A DNA stretch of 64,000 bases from Sphingobacterium sp. (GCA_031277685.1 JAITLV010000140.1:47294-111293), one strand, 5' to 3'. Shown: positions 8,813 through 18,369, numbered from the stretch's first letter. The notes: generated by a model not told the origin, from the sequence alone. Translations and numbers: made by a program.

Positions 8813-8833
8813 AAAACAAACCATCCGTTAAAT

Positions 8834-8849
8834 TGTGATGTATATCACA
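8834..8849. promoter_or_regulatory. CRP-type operator 2
   Basis: A perfect TGTGA-N6-TCACA palindrome. A weak -7 box TACTTTG lies at 8873-8879 before the gene starting at 8914; the operator centre would then be about 40-45 bases upstream of transcription start, the spacing expected of an activator site. Confidence 0.7.
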
Positions 8850-8913
8850 TAGGGGTTTAAGCATTTATCCCCTACTTTGTAGTATCGTTTTAAACAATTA
8901 AACATTTTTAAAG

Positions 8914-9609
8914 ATGAAAAAAGAGAATTTAAAGGTATTGGTCGTGTTGACCTCACATGACCAATTGGGAGATACAGGTGCTAAAACAGGTTTTTGGGTG
9001 GAGGAGTTTGCTGCTCCTTACTATGTTATGGCAGATGCAGGGGTCGATATCACAATCGCTTCCCCAAAAGGAGGACAACCGCCAATTGACCCCAAAAGTG
9101 CATTACCGGACTTTCAAACGGAAGCAACAAAACGTTTTGACGCAGACAAAGCACTACAGGCTAAATTAGCAAACAGCATTGTTTTGGCCGATGTTACAGC
9201 CAAGGATTACGATGCGATCTTCTATCCTGGTGGGCATGGCCCGCTCTGGGATCTCGCTAATGACAAAAGTTCCATTGCATTAATTGAAACTTTCTGGCAG
9301 CATGATAAACCCGTAGCAGCTGTGTGTCATGCACCTGCTGTATTCCGATTTGTTAAGAATGCAGACGGTAGCCCATTGGTGCAGGGCAAGAAGGTCACTG
9401 GCTTTTCTAATTCCGAGGAAGAAGCAGTACAGCTGACAGAAGTTGTTCCCTTCCTTGTTGAAGACGAACTGATCAAACTTGGTGGACAATATAGCAAAGG
9501 CGAGGACTGGAGTAGCTATGTGGTAAAAGACGGTATGCTCATCACCGGTCAAAATCCCGGTTCATCAGAAGAAACTGCAAAAGCATTATTGAATTTACTG
9601 CATCAATAG
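8914..9609 (+). CDS. DJ-1/PfpI superfamily protein, Hsp31-like (glyoxalase III/deglycase type)
   Basis: A 231-residue type-1 glutamine-amidotransferase-like protein of the Hsp31 class. The nucleophile elbow is AVCHAP, with the catalytic Cys followed by His as in Hsp31/glyoxalase III proteins; upstream are DYDAIFYPGGHGPLWDL with the conserved Glu/Gly site region, and the C-terminal TGQNPGSSEETAK block typical of this class. Known relatives remove methylglyoxal or act as chaperones. It has no signal peptide, so it is cytoplasmic. It follows the Crp-family gene with two CRP-type palindromes between them, suggesting activation of this gene by that regulator, and is closed by a strong terminator at 9699-9738. 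Confidence 0.9.
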   Translation: MKKENLKVLVVLTSHDQLGDTGAKTGFWVEEFAAPYYVMADAGVDITIASPKGGQPPIDPKSALPDFQTEATKRFDADKALQAKLANSIVLADVTAKDYDAIFYPGGHGPLWDLANDKSSIALIETFWQHDKPVAAVCHAPAVFRFVKNADGSPLVQGKKVTGFSNSEEEAVQLTEVVPFLVEDELIKLGGQYSKGEDWSSYVVKDGMLITGQNPGSSEETAKALLNLLHQ

Positions 9610-9698
9610 CGTGCGATCTATTGATGCAAAGTTTTCCGAATGAAATACGATAACAAACAGAAGCTGTAAGTAAGCTAAAGCAGATTACACCACTTCGA

Positions 9699-9738
9699 AA
9701 AACTCCATTTTTATAGGTACCCATAAAAATGGAGTTTT
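9699..9738. terminator. Terminator after the Hsp31-like gene
   Basis: A perfect 16-bp stem (9699-9714 with 9723-9738) with an 8-base loop, A-rich before and T-rich after. It works in both directions. Confidence 0.88.
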
Positions 9739-9831
9739 ATTTCTAGGCTCTGCTTAAAAGTAACTTATATTATCCTCTAATATATATTTCAATATCATAT
9801 TATTTAAAAACCTGTTATCACAAATTATAGC

Positions 9832-10362
9832 CTATGCGAACTGTGCTTCAAGATGACATCGTTGGAGAATCTGTTTAATCTCACCCAATATTGGTTCCAC
9901 ATTTTTAGATTTTCCGATACGCTCTAGTATTTTGGTACTTTTGTTCTCCTTTGTTATGACAATAATATCAGTACCATTGTGTAAAGCTATAGCCAGGTGT
10001 CTGAGGATTTCAAATTTTTTAATCTGAGAAATGGCTATTTCCTTCTTGAAAAGTCCAAAATAGGACTTGCTCAGTGTACCTGCAGCACAATCAATTGTCA
10101 CCTGCTGCGCAAATATCCTGATTTGTATACAAAAAGCTATAAGTCCTAAAACCCAATACCAATTCTTTCCACCAAAAATATTCCCGGATTCAATCCCTCC
10201 GATTAAAATACCAATAGCCATGAATAGCCAAAATAATGCCATACACAACGCAAAATAACCTATCCTTTTAGAGGTAAATCTGCAGCCATCCTGCGTAAAA
10301 AATTCATAATTATGATCTTCCATTTCTAGTGTGTTTTTGGTTGAAGTCGCACTTCGTTTCAA
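9832..10362 (-). CDS. Hypothetical membrane protein with two transmembrane segments
   Basis: A 176-residue protein I do not recognise as a named family. Two hydrophobic helices lie at about residues 35-57 and 66-85 (FALCMALFWLFMAIGIL; WYWVLGLIAFCIQIRIF). The C-terminal ~85 residues are soluble and strand-rich (LSKSYFGLFKKEIAISQIKKFEILR, DIIVITKENKSTKILERIGK), like a bacterial PH-type domain after a double-helix anchor. An in-frame Met at residue 14 (MEDHNYEFF) may be the true start. It is separated from its neighbours and has no visible operon partners. Confidence 0.7.
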   Translation of the reverse strand: MKRSATSTKNTLEMEDHNYEFFTQDGCRFTSKRIGYFALCMALFWLFMAIGILIGGIESGNIFGGKNWYWVLGLIAFCIQIRIFAQQVTIDCAAGTLSKSYFGLFKKEIAISQIKKFEILRHLAIALHNGTDIIVITKENKSTKILERIGKSKNVEPILGEIKQILQRCHLEAQFA

Positions 10363-10464
10363 AAATTATTTACGATCAAATATAGATAACAATGGATTTA
10401 CATTTCGATTCACTTAACATCCGATAATATCCATTTAATATTCGCTGGCGTCAACCTCCATTGC

Positions 10465-11208
10465 TTATCCATCATACCCCATTGCAACGATTTTAAAGTC
10501 TTGTATTTCAATATCCAAAATATGATCTGGCATAATTTCATCGCCACTGGATATCTCAGCATATAGATGACCACGATCGCCGACAATAATTCGCAAACCA
10601 AACACTTCTAGCGTATCATACCAGTCTAATTCAGCTATCTGATGCATATTCTCACCCAACTCCTGATTATAAAACAGCATAAGTTCCTTTCGGCAATCTG
10701 CTATCCAGCGAAGGTAATCATTGATCTTATCAATATAGTTTTCAAGTTCATCTGAACTATCAACAACTATTTTTACCCTATCTGCCTTTAAAATTTTATT
10801 GAACACCACAATATCTCTTTCTATGTGGAAAACCTTTTTTTGGATCGGAGTTATAATAAAATCCGTAGGAAGTAATAAGACAGGAACATTTTTTTGTTTA
10901 AGTTTTCGGATATCTTTTATAATAAAATTATCTTGATGGGATTTTGCCTTGGTCTCCAGGCTATAGAGTTTGACAATGTTTTTTCTATTCGTTACATCTA
11001 TAGACAGCTTTGCCAGCTCGTAAGCTGATTGATGAAAGCCCAAAAACACATAAACACTAACCAGTACAAGGTCTTGCTCTTTTGTCCGATCTTTTGCTTC
11101 TAAAGAATAAAGCAGATCATACATTTTTGCTATACTCTCTTTTGAATTTTTTGTCTTCCGACATAGATCTGCACGTTCAATATATATTTTTAGGTAATCC
11201 ATTTCCAT
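10465..11208 (-). CDS. Hypothetical protein, helical N-terminus and strand-rich C-terminal domain
   Basis: A 247-residue soluble protein I cannot assign. The first ~90 residues look like a helical (TPR-like) segment (SIAKMYDLLYSL, AYELAKLSI). The last ~60 residues (WYDTLEVFGLRIIVGDRGHLYAEISS) resemble small uncharacterised domains often found in immunity proteins of contact-dependent toxin systems; that is a weak impression, and no toxin gene is nearby. A 54-codon ORF ends 9 bases upstream (11218-11382), so the two may be co-transcribed. Confidence 0.65.
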   Translation of the reverse strand: MEMDYLKIYIERADLCRKTKNSKESIAKMYDLLYSLEAKDRTKEQDLVLVSVYVFLGFHQSAYELAKLSIDVTNRKNIVKLYSLETKAKSHQDNFIIKDIRKLKQKNVPVLLLPTDFIITPIQKKVFHIERDIVVFNKILKADRVKIVVDSSDELENYIDKINDYLRWIADCRKELMLFYNQELGENMHQIAELDWYDTLEVFGLRIIVGDRGHLYAEISSGDEIMPDHILDIEIQDFKIVAMGYDG

Positions 11209-11217
11209 AAGGGGTAT

Positions 11218-11382
11218 TTAGTCATCAAATCTAGATTTAAATATCTCTCGCTGATCCAAAATGGCAGCAAGTAGATTTCGATAAATATAATCCCAGATAT
11301 ATTCGGCCACCTTGTGTGAAATCTTCGGTATTGAATCTACTTCTGATTTTTCGGCCATTGTCCTTATTTCAAAGTATGCCAT
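11218..11382 (-). CDS. Possible small protein of 54 residues upstream of the 247-residue gene
   Basis: An ATG ORF reading MAYFEIRTMAEKSEVDSIPK at its start and ending ILDQREIFKSRFDD. It stops 9 bases before the ATG of the next gene, on the same strand, which is close operon spacing. The composition is that of a soluble helical protein (KVAEYIWDYIYRNLLAAI). No family is recognised, and it could also be the remnant of a longer gene. The rest of the 352-base gap up to the LigD gene holds nothing else that I can support. Confidence 0.4.
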   Translation of the reverse strand: MAYFEIRTMAEKSEVDSIPKISHKVAEYIWDYIYRNLLAAILDQREIFKSRFDD

Positions 11383-11560
11383 TATCTATTTGTCATGGTT
11401 TAATTTTATTTGTACCTCAGCATATAGTTATATTTTTGATATAAATAAAACTACACAATTTTGGCCTCCAAAATTAAATTCATTTACAATTCGTTGTCGC
11501 CGTTTACGAAAAAAAAAAGTTCAACATTAATAGGTCGCAGTATTATCACACACTCTTCCT

Positions 11561-14278
11561 TTAATGAATTGAAGATGATTTCACAGCATGTGTATTGACA
11601 ATCTTTTTTAAGTCAATTCCTTTACCCAATATTGGTCTAAAGATATCCCCCTCACTATTCATCCGTTCTATCGCATTAAAGATATTAAAATCACTCAGCC
11701 TTAACCCTTTCTTAACTTCATCCCAGTGCAGCGGCATGGATACTGTAGCACCGGGTTTTGGCCGAACCGAATAGACAGCGGCAATGGTAGCATGGGGTCT
11801 ATTTTGAAGAAAATCCAGATACATCTTTCCTTTCCGGTCACGCACGGTACGTTCAAGGCTCGTGTATGCCGGGAGTTCTGCATGTACCAAAGTCACAACA
11901 ACACGTGCAAACTCCTTTGCCTGGTCATACGTATATTTATTTCCTAGCGGAATATAAATATGAAGTCCTGTAGAACCACTTGTCTTGCAATAACTGGGAA
12001 CTCCCATATCGTCTAACACCTGTTTTGTCACCTGTGCAGCCTCAATCACCTGATCAAAAGAGTTTTTATCCGGATCAAGATCAATGATACAGTAGCTGGG
12101 ATGATCAGGCTTTTTGATCGTACTGTTCCAGGGGTTCATTTCAATACAACCTAGATTAGCCATGTATAATAAAGTTGCTTTATCCTTACCGACCAGATAA
12201 TGTCTATTGCGGTTGTCTTTCTCGTTTTTATACAGATAAAGTTCAGCCCATTCAGGTGCTGTATCGGTGACATCTTTAAAATAGAATCCTTCTGCATTGA
12301 TACCATTAGGGAATCGGTTCATACTTTGAGGTCTACCTTTTAGGTATGGTAATATAAAAGCCGCTGCTTGATCGTAATAATTAATTAGATCGCGTTTAGT
12401 GATCTTTTCTTTGGGCCAAAAGACCTTGTCAAGGTTGGTGAATTTAAGTTCCTGTCCATTGACCTTTTTCACCTGAGTTTTCTCTGTTGGATTCAACAGT
12501 GTTTTCTCTTCATTATCTAGTCGCGATTTAATCCTATGATTTGTTTCCTCCATAATGACCTGTTTTACATTTTCTACCTGCTCAAGGATCACTTTATTTG
12601 CACTTTTATCTTCTCGCATCCCATAAAATGATGGATGACGCATCAGACCATCACTTGTTATTTCGGTATAACTGACCTCACAGACCAGTTCAGGCCGTAG
12701 CCAAGTAACGGTAGCATGAGGTGGCTTTGGACGGAAACGGGAAGGTTTATTGACATCAGGGTCTTCTATAAACGGGGACTTTTCTGCAAGCAATGGCTTA
12801 AATAGTTTCATCATTTCTTTTTGCAATTTAGCATTGAATCCCGTACCTACTTTACCTCTATAAATAAGTTTTTTACCTTCATAAACTCCAACAAGCAGGC
12901 TGCTAAATAACTTATCTGAATCAGCGTTTAAGGTATATCCTCCGACTACAACTTCCTGGCGCTGGTTTGCTTTGATTTTTAACCAATCACGGGAACGGTT
13001 ATGCGTGAGATAGACACTATCCTTTCGCTTAGCCATAATCCCTTCTAAGCCCAACTTTTTTGCTTTTTTCAGAAATTCAATTCCAGAAGTATCAAAATGT
13101 GTGCTGAAAAGAATTTGTTTGCTTTGGGGAAGGATTTCGTTTAATATGATTTTTCTTTCAAGTAAAGGTAATTTTTTCAGGTCTTTGCCTTCATACCATA
13201 CAATATCAAAGACATAATACACAAGGTCGCCATCGGATTTGCTCCGCCAGTTCTGCAGGGCACCAAAATTTGCCGTCCCATTTTTATTTAGTACAACCAC
13301 CTCCCCATCTAAGATCGCATTGAGTTTCATTTCTTTGAGCTGATCGTATATGGGGTAAAACTTGTCATTAAAACTCTTGTCGTTTCGGGACTTCAGCTCC
13401 ACTTGTCCTTTATGCATAAAAGCGACAACTCGATAACCGTCCCATTTCACCTCATATACCCAATCCTTGTCATTAAAAGGTTTATCGACCAATGTTGCCA
13501 ACATGGGCTCAATCTGGGAGTAGAAAATTTGCTTTGACGACTTTTTTAAAAGCCTTTTCAGGATATCTGGACTATCAACTTTTTGTACAGCGTTTGTTTC
13601 AAGTTGATCGTCGATAATTTTGGCTGCTGCTTTTGTTGTCCTGTGTTGATCTTTTAGTGTACTATCTCTTTTAATACTCTTTTTTCCATATATTTTATCG
13701 GGTGTTTTTTCCATTTGTACAATGGTCTTACCCGAGATAACTGATCTATCCTCTTTTGTAATATCCTGATTACTGACATATTTATCCTCCAGCTTCATGA
13801 GCAACCAACCATTATCTCCTCTACCGTGAGCTTTGATTAAGGCAAACTCTCCTTTTAGTTTTGTTCCATGGAGTCTAAACTTAAGCTTACCGGAATAAAG
13901 CTGATGCCTGAGATTTTTGTCCATTTCGGCAATATCCGCTGCTAGCCCTTCTACCGATTCGTAGGTTCCTTCGTCCCAAACGATCACAGTTCCGCCGCCG
14001 TATTGACCTTTTGGTATTATCCCCTCAAAATTTCGATAATCATAAGGATGATCTTCTACCATCATCGCCAGACGCTTGATGTTCGGATCCATGGAAGGAC
14101 CTTTCGGCACAGCCCAGCTTTTGAGCACACCATCCATTTCAAGGCGAAAATCGTAATGTAAATGTGAAGCATCATGTTTCTGTACAACAAATCTCAATTC
14201 CTTTCCGCTAGGCTTTCCACCAAAAGGTTCCGGAGTATTTTCGACCTTGCGTTTTTCGCGATATTTAGCTAAAGTCAT
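11561..14278 (-). CDS. ligD: ATP-dependent DNA ligase LigD (phosphoesterase-ligase-polymerase)
   Basis: A 905-residue multifunctional end-joining enzyme. Order of domains: 3'-phosphoesterase at about residues 30-150 (HDASHLHYDFRLEMDG, EDHPYDYRNFEG, GQYGGGTVIVWD); ATP-dependent ligase at about 255-560 with the adenylated Lys in EVKWDGYR near residue 278 and the later motifs DGEVVVL and EGIMAKR; primase/polymerase at about 620-895 (FPNGINAEGFYFKD, IDLDPD, SGSTGLHIYIPL, YLDFLQN). PE-LIG-POL order is usual in Bacteroidota. It would act with Ku in nonhomologous end joining, but no Ku gene is in the window. The start ATG lies only 5 bases from a perfect -7 box, suggesting a leaderless transcript. 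Confidence 0.95.
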   Translation of the reverse strand: MTLAKYREKRKVENTPEPFGGKPSGKELRFVVQKHDASHLHYDFRLEMDGVLKSWAVPKGPSMDPNIKRLAMMVEDHPYDYRNFEGIIPKGQYGGGTVIVWDEGTYESVEGLAADIAEMDKNLRHQLYSGKLKFRLHGTKLKGEFALIKAHGRGDNGWLLMKLEDKYVSNQDITKEDRSVISGKTIVQMEKTPDKIYGKKSIKRDSTLKDQHRTTKAAAKIIDDQLETNAVQKVDSPDILKRLLKKSSKQIFYSQIEPMLATLVDKPFNDKDWVYEVKWDGYRVVAFMHKGQVELKSRNDKSFNDKFYPIYDQLKEMKLNAILDGEVVVLNKNGTANFGALQNWRSKSDGDLVYYVFDIVWYEGKDLKKLPLLERKIILNEILPQSKQILFSTHFDTSGIEFLKKAKKLGLEGIMAKRKDSVYLTHNRSRDWLKIKANQRQEVVVGGYTLNADSDKLFSSLLVGVYEGKKLIYRGKVGTGFNAKLQKEMMKLFKPLLAEKSPFIEDPDVNKPSRFRPKPPHATVTWLRPELVCEVSYTEITSDGLMRHPSFYGMREDKSANKVILEQVENVKQVIMEETNHRIKSRLDNEEKTLLNPTEKTQVKKVNGQELKFTNLDKVFWPKEKITKRDLINYYDQAAAFILPYLKGRPQSMNRFPNGINAEGFYFKDVTDTAPEWAELYLYKNEKDNRNRHYLVGKDKATLLYMANLGCIEMNPWNSTIKKPDHPSYCIIDLDPDKNSFDQVIEAAQVTKQVLDDMGVPSYCKTSGSTGLHIYIPLGNKYTYDQAKEFARVVVTLVHAELPAYTSLERTVRDRKGKMYLDFLQNRPHATIAAVYSVRPKPGATVSMPLHWDEVKKGLRLSDFNIFNAIERMNSEGDIFRPILGKGIDLKKIVNTHAVKSSSIH

Positions 14279-14283
14279 ACACG

Positions 14284-14291
14284 CAAAATTA
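14284..14291 (-). promoter_or_regulatory. -7 box TAATTTTG of ligD
   Basis: A perfect TAnnTTTG box on the minus strand. Its distance to the ATG at 14278 (5 bases between) implies that transcription starts at or next to the start codon. Confidence 0.4.
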
Positions 14292-14590
14292 CTTGCCAGT
14301 AATCAGCCTATCATGTCTAAACAATACTAATTACCGGCAAAAGTTAAACTATTCTATGCTTATAACACAACATTGGGGTCAAAAAAGTTTACACTAATTG
14401 CTTTTTCTCCAAAAGTTTACCATTGCTGGCCAAAATAGTTGATATAAATCGAAGTATTGTCATAAGTCATATCATTATATAGGCTATAGTGAAATACCCT
14501 TGAGGAAATCTATTTGGAAAAATCAGATCAAGGTGTACAATTAAAAATGGAAAGCCGATTGAGCGGAGCTATGAAAAGGATTATATAGCG
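14292..14590. other. Noncoding gap without recognised features
   Basis: About 300 AT-rich bases between the ligD promoter and the stop of the deacetylase gene. I see no ORF of value, no strong hairpin and no repeat. Confidence 0.5.
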
Positions 14591-17056
14591 TTAGCTCACA
14601 TCATTAGATCTACCAATGGAAAGCATATTGGCGAACAAGCGATATGCACCAGGTACTCCGGCAGGAAGTTGTCTAAATAAGGATAAACTGCTATAGATAT
14701 AGTATCCTTTTCCCTTTTTATTGACGAGTAACAGTCCGTCTTCATTTCCTTTCTCCAGATTTTTAGCACGCAAAATAGGTTGAAAACCAATATCCCAATT
14801 TTGAGGAAGAAAAAGTGCCCGATCTTGTATCCAATTCGCAAAATCTCGCTGAGTGATTTTATTTGGATAGTTCAAAACCGGATGCAAAGAGTCCAAAAAG
14901 TCTATGGCTGATTCAATATCAGTTACTCTATTTAATGAAACGGTCAAGGGGTAAGCCCCCACTTCGTTTACCGATAGATCATAAGGCGTATTATATTGCG
15001 TGATGAGGACACCACCGCTTTCAACATAATCTTGTAATTGGCTGTGAAAGACCGCTAATTCAGGATGGGTATTGTAAATTCGTATCCCTAAAACTATCGC
15101 ATCAAAACTGGACAGATTTGTTTTTTCTAAGGATTCATATCCAATAATTTCCACTTCTGTCAGCAGTTGTTTTAAACTCACTGCAAGTTCATCATTTTTA
15201 CCTGATACATAAGCTATTTTTTTCGCTGAAATGATAACAGAAGAATTTAGAATAGACAACTTCCCTTTAGGAAAATATCGGATACTTTCAATATGGGGAT
15301 AGTCGACACGTTTTGAAGTCTGTTGATGGACACCAAGGAGAGTTTCTAGTTCAAAATTAAGTTGTTGTATTTTTTCATAGTGTAAGCGAGAAGTCAACTG
15401 AAATTGAACGAGTTCGGATGAATTCCCTTCCATTGTGAGCGTAATTTCACTGGGCGATATTTCCAAGCCTTTATCAGCCTTTAATCTAACTTTAACAGCT
15501 TGTTTAGCATTCGTATTTGATTGCAGTGTTAGCCCGACGAAACGGCTTGCATTATTGGCCAAAACCACGATATCGGTATCAAAAGTGCCGGTTATTGGTG
15601 GAGCAATGGCAACTATATTCTCCATATGTCGTGGAGATAAATTTATCGTCAACGGCAAGCCCGCAAAATTTAAATGTACTGCTATAGCCAATGGGCTTTC
15701 ATCCTCGCCCAATACAATATCGCGAAAGGATGCTGGTGCGTAGTTGTTTGCATCCCCTTCTCCTTTTAGCCATGTCGGAAAAGAAGGAGTTAGATCGCTA
15801 CAAAGCTGCCCTTGCAATGCTATTTTTCCAGTACCGGACCATTCGTACGGTGTTTGATACACTGATTCAAAAAATGGCACAGTAATTCCCTCCAATATGA
15901 GTCCACTTTCTACTGGAATATGAGCATTAAGCTGCATTTTAACCTCGTGGCCAGCAACCCAAAGATCGTCGGCTGTTTGAAGATCCAACGTCCCTCCGGT
16001 AGCTTTGAACAAAAGAACTTGTATATCCTTCCGTTTACTGTGAATAGGGTTGTCTATGGGTACAACGTTCATCCAAAGTAATATCGCCGCCAAATCTTTT
16101 GCAAGATTTTCCACATATCCTTTAGTTCGACTTGAAATTAACTTGTCAATCAAATGGTTGAACTGCTCCACAAAAACATCCTGACCTTCATTACTTTCGA
16201 AGAACGAATCCAGTGTGTATGAGGTTAAAGCGTCCCCTTTGAGTAAATCAAAATATTCAAGTGTTGGTTGATATTGAGCAAGACATGCCATCGCTTGTGA
16301 ACGATGTTTATTGCGACTTTCGGCAGCAATCTCAGCATAATGCAAGTCAGCATAAACATCCACTACCGGAATACGGATGACCAAATGTTGAGGTAAGGGT
16401 GTGACATAACCACCAATATCTTTCACACCACTTTCCTGATAAACATTCCAAAATAAACGTTTGGGTTGCCAAAGTGATAATTCCGACAATTGTTCTGAAT
16501 AGGCCTGTGGGTCTCCTGCCAATTCATAAGCCTTCATCGTCAAAATCGCTGCAGCTTGATGATGTCCATGTGTATCGGGAATATCAGGTGAAAAACGGGT
16601 AATCATCACATCGGGTCGAAAATAACGGATGGCCCAGACCATATCAGCAAGTATAGCCTGCTCATCCCATTTTTGCAAAGTATCAGCTGCAGATTCCGAA
16701 AAACCAAAATCCTTAGCACGTGTAAAGAATTGCCTAGTTCCTTCGATCCGACGGGCAGCTAAGGACTCTTGTACTCTGAGGACACCAAGATCTACTCCTT
16801 TTTCTGCCCCTATAAAATTTTGACCGCCTTCACCGCGAGTGATCGAAAGATACGCCGTATCCATATGTTGATCTTTCGCCAGGAAGGCTAGCAACTTATT
16901 ATTTTCATCATCCGGATGGGCACCTATATACAATATGCGCTTTGATAGCTTCAACTTGCACAGTTCATTAACAGCAACTAGCCCCAAACTTTTCTGTAAA
17001 AAATTAGATTCTATTTTTTCTTTTAACACCTGTTCAGCTACAAATTTTAATGCCAT
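14591..17056 (-). CDS. Large PIG-L/LmbE family deacetylase with C-terminal extension
   Basis: An 821-residue protein (from the ATG at 17056) whose first ~300 residues are a PIG-L-type N-deacetylase: the zinc motif AHPDDE, SITRGEGGQN, and the distal HGHHQAAA zinc ligand. These enzymes remove acetyl groups from N-acetyl-glucosamine-type amides. The remaining ~500 residues hold beta-rich segments (a NEW3-like stretch around VRLKADKGLEISPSEITL) and a final domain like a trimmed glutamine-amidotransferase/ThuA fold (FDAIVLGIRIYNTHPEL, LITQYNTPYDL). No signal peptide is evident, odd for this architecture. A TATATTTG box at 17087-17094 supports the ATG at 17056 over a TTG at 17098. It is a single gene. 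Confidence 0.88.
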   Translation of the reverse strand: MALKFVAEQVLKEKIESNFLQKSLGLVAVNELCKLKLSKRILYIGAHPDDENNKLLAFLAKDQHMDTAYLSITRGEGGQNFIGAEKGVDLGVLRVQESLAARRIEGTRQFFTRAKDFGFSESAADTLQKWDEQAILADMVWAIRYFRPDVMITRFSPDIPDTHGHHQAAAILTMKAYELAGDPQAYSEQLSELSLWQPKRLFWNVYQESGVKDIGGYVTPLPQHLVIRIPVVDVYADLHYAEIAAESRNKHRSQAMACLAQYQPTLEYFDLLKGDALTSYTLDSFFESNEGQDVFVEQFNHLIDKLISSRTKGYVENLAKDLAAILLWMNVVPIDNPIHSKRKDIQVLLFKATGGTLDLQTADDLWVAGHEVKMQLNAHIPVESGLILEGITVPFFESVYQTPYEWSGTGKIALQGQLCSDLTPSFPTWLKGEGDANNYAPASFRDIVLGEDESPLAIAVHLNFAGLPLTINLSPRHMENIVAIAPPITGTFDTDIVVLANNASRFVGLTLQSNTNAKQAVKVRLKADKGLEISPSEITLTMEGNSSELVQFQLTSRLHYEKIQQLNFELETLLGVHQQTSKRVDYPHIESIRYFPKGKLSILNSSVIISAKKIAYVSGKNDELAVSLKQLLTEVEIIGYESLEKTNLSSFDAIVLGIRIYNTHPELAVFHSQLQDYVESGGVLITQYNTPYDLSVNEVGAYPLTVSLNRVTDIESAIDFLDSLHPVLNYPNKITQRDFANWIQDRALFLPQNWDIGFQPILRAKNLEKGNEDGLLLVNKKGKGYYIYSSLSLFRQLPAGVPGAYRLFANMLSIGRSNDVS

Positions 17057-17086
17057 AACCTTCTGCTTATTAAGTCCACTCCGATG

Positions 17087-17094
17087 CAAATATA
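17087..17094 (-). promoter_or_regulatory. -7 box TATATTTG of the PIG-L deacetylase gene
   Basis: A perfect TAnnTTTG box on the minus strand about 30 bases before the ATG at 17056. It places transcription start downstream of the alternative TTG, which decides the start codon. Confidence 0.5.
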
Positions 17095-17278
17095 ACAATA
17101 TCTATTAATAAACTACTAAATACATAGATTTTATATTTTTATAGTAAAAGGGATTTTAGCCATAGCTGTTTATAAGCTACTGTATACCTTTTATATGTTA
17201 AACTTTTGGAATTAACATTTTTTAACCGATATATACCGTAGCTTAGTGCATTATAAATAAATACATCAACCAAACAGA

Positions 17279-18310
17279 ATGCCCTTTTTAGATCATGTGC
17301 TCCAAACCCCCAGCTACGGATGGAAAGACGATAATGGAGACCTTATTAAACCCAGCCCTAAACAAATATTCGGTGAATTTTTCAAAAGATTGAATATTTT
17401 TAAAGACCAACGCAACTGGCTACCCTTTTTTAGCTGGCTAAAGGTAGCTTGTCTTATTCCATTTTTCTTTGTTTTTCTCTTTACACACCTGAGCTGGTGG
17501 ACAGTATTAGCCGCTTTTATCTACAGTATGATTATTATGGGGACTCATGGTACCATCTGGCATCACCGATTTTCCACACATGGTGCTTTTAAGTTTCGCA
17601 ACCCCTTTTGGCGTTTTTTCACACAGAATCTCACGATTAATGTGATCCCCGAGGAGATCTATGTCATTTCACATCATGTACACCATGCAAAGTCAGACCA
17701 ACCCGGAGATCCCTACAATGCGCAAGCGGGATTTCTGTATTGCTTCTTGGCCGATGTCAATCATCAGCCCATTGCAAAAGATCTCAGCGAAAACTCCTAC
17801 AACCGAGTCAAGCTGCTCATGCGTCATACTGGCGTTACTGGCAACACTTATGCACAATATCAAAAATGGGGTTCCTATGTTAACCCAACCCATGCCATCT
17901 TATCATGGATATTAAATTGGTCATTTTGGTATATTGTATTCTTTTTGATCGGCGGACATGCCCTCGCTTGCTGTTTATTTGGTGCAGCTGGATTTTGGGC
18001 AATCGGTGTACGCACATTTAATTATGAGGGTCATGCCAAAGGGGAAGATAAACAACGAGAAGGGATAGATTTTAATGAAAAAGATAAATCAATCAATCAA
18101 CTATGGCCTGGTATTGTAGCCGGTGAATGGCATAACAACCATCATCTCTACCCCAAAAGTGCACGAAGTGGATTCAAACCTTATCAAATAGATCTGGCTT
18201 GGTGCTATATCAAAATGATGCACAAACTCGGTGCTGTAAGTAGTTACCGTGATGATAAAAAACGATTTGATGAACAGTACCATAGGCCATATCTTGATGC
18301 AAAAAAATAA
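17279..18310 (+). CDS. Membrane fatty-acid (acyl-CoA) desaturase
   Basis: A 343-residue integral membrane di-iron desaturase that introduces a double bond in fatty acyl chains. It shows the three His boxes of the family: HHRFSTH, HHVHH and HNNHH, with the HPx replacement SHHVHHAKSDQPGDPYN typical of the delta-9 (stearoyl-CoA/DesC-like) class. Hydrophobic pairs lie at about residues 58-105 (LIPFFFVFLFTHLSWW, FIYSMIIMG) and 205-245 (SWILNWSFWYIVFFLIGG, CCLFGAAGFWAIGV). It is a single gene closed by a terminator shared with the convergent AraC gene. Confidence 0.92.
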   Translation: MPFLDHVLQTPSYGWKDDNGDLIKPSPKQIFGEFFKRLNIFKDQRNWLPFFSWLKVACLIPFFFVFLFTHLSWWTVLAAFIYSMIIMGTHGTIWHHRFSTHGAFKFRNPFWRFFTQNLTINVIPEEIYVISHHVHHAKSDQPGDPYNAQAGFLYCFLADVNHQPIAKDLSENSYNRVKLLMRHTGVTGNTYAQYQKWGSYVNPTHAILSWILNWSFWYIVFFLIGGHALACCLFGAAGFWAIGVRTFNYEGHAKGEDKQREGIDFNEKDKSINQLWPGIVAGEWHNNHHLYPKSARSGFKPYQIDLAWCYIKMMHKLGAVSSYRDDKKRFDEQYHRPYLDAKK

Positions 18311-18330
18311 CAAGTCTGTCTAGATATAAA

Positions 18331-18369
18331 AATAAGGGGCGCCATTTATTAAAAATGACGCCCCTTATT
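18331..18369. terminator. Bidirectional terminator after the desaturase gene
   Basis: AATAAGGGGCG...ATTT pairs with AAAT...CGCCCCTTATT (arms 18331-18347 and 18353-18369), one internal mismatch pair, short AT loop. It lies between convergent genes. Confidence 0.85.

Noticed and set aside
11312..11530. 72-codon plus-strand ORF
   Set aside because: Composition is unlike a protein, and the opposite strand holds a better-placed ORF in an operon arrangement.
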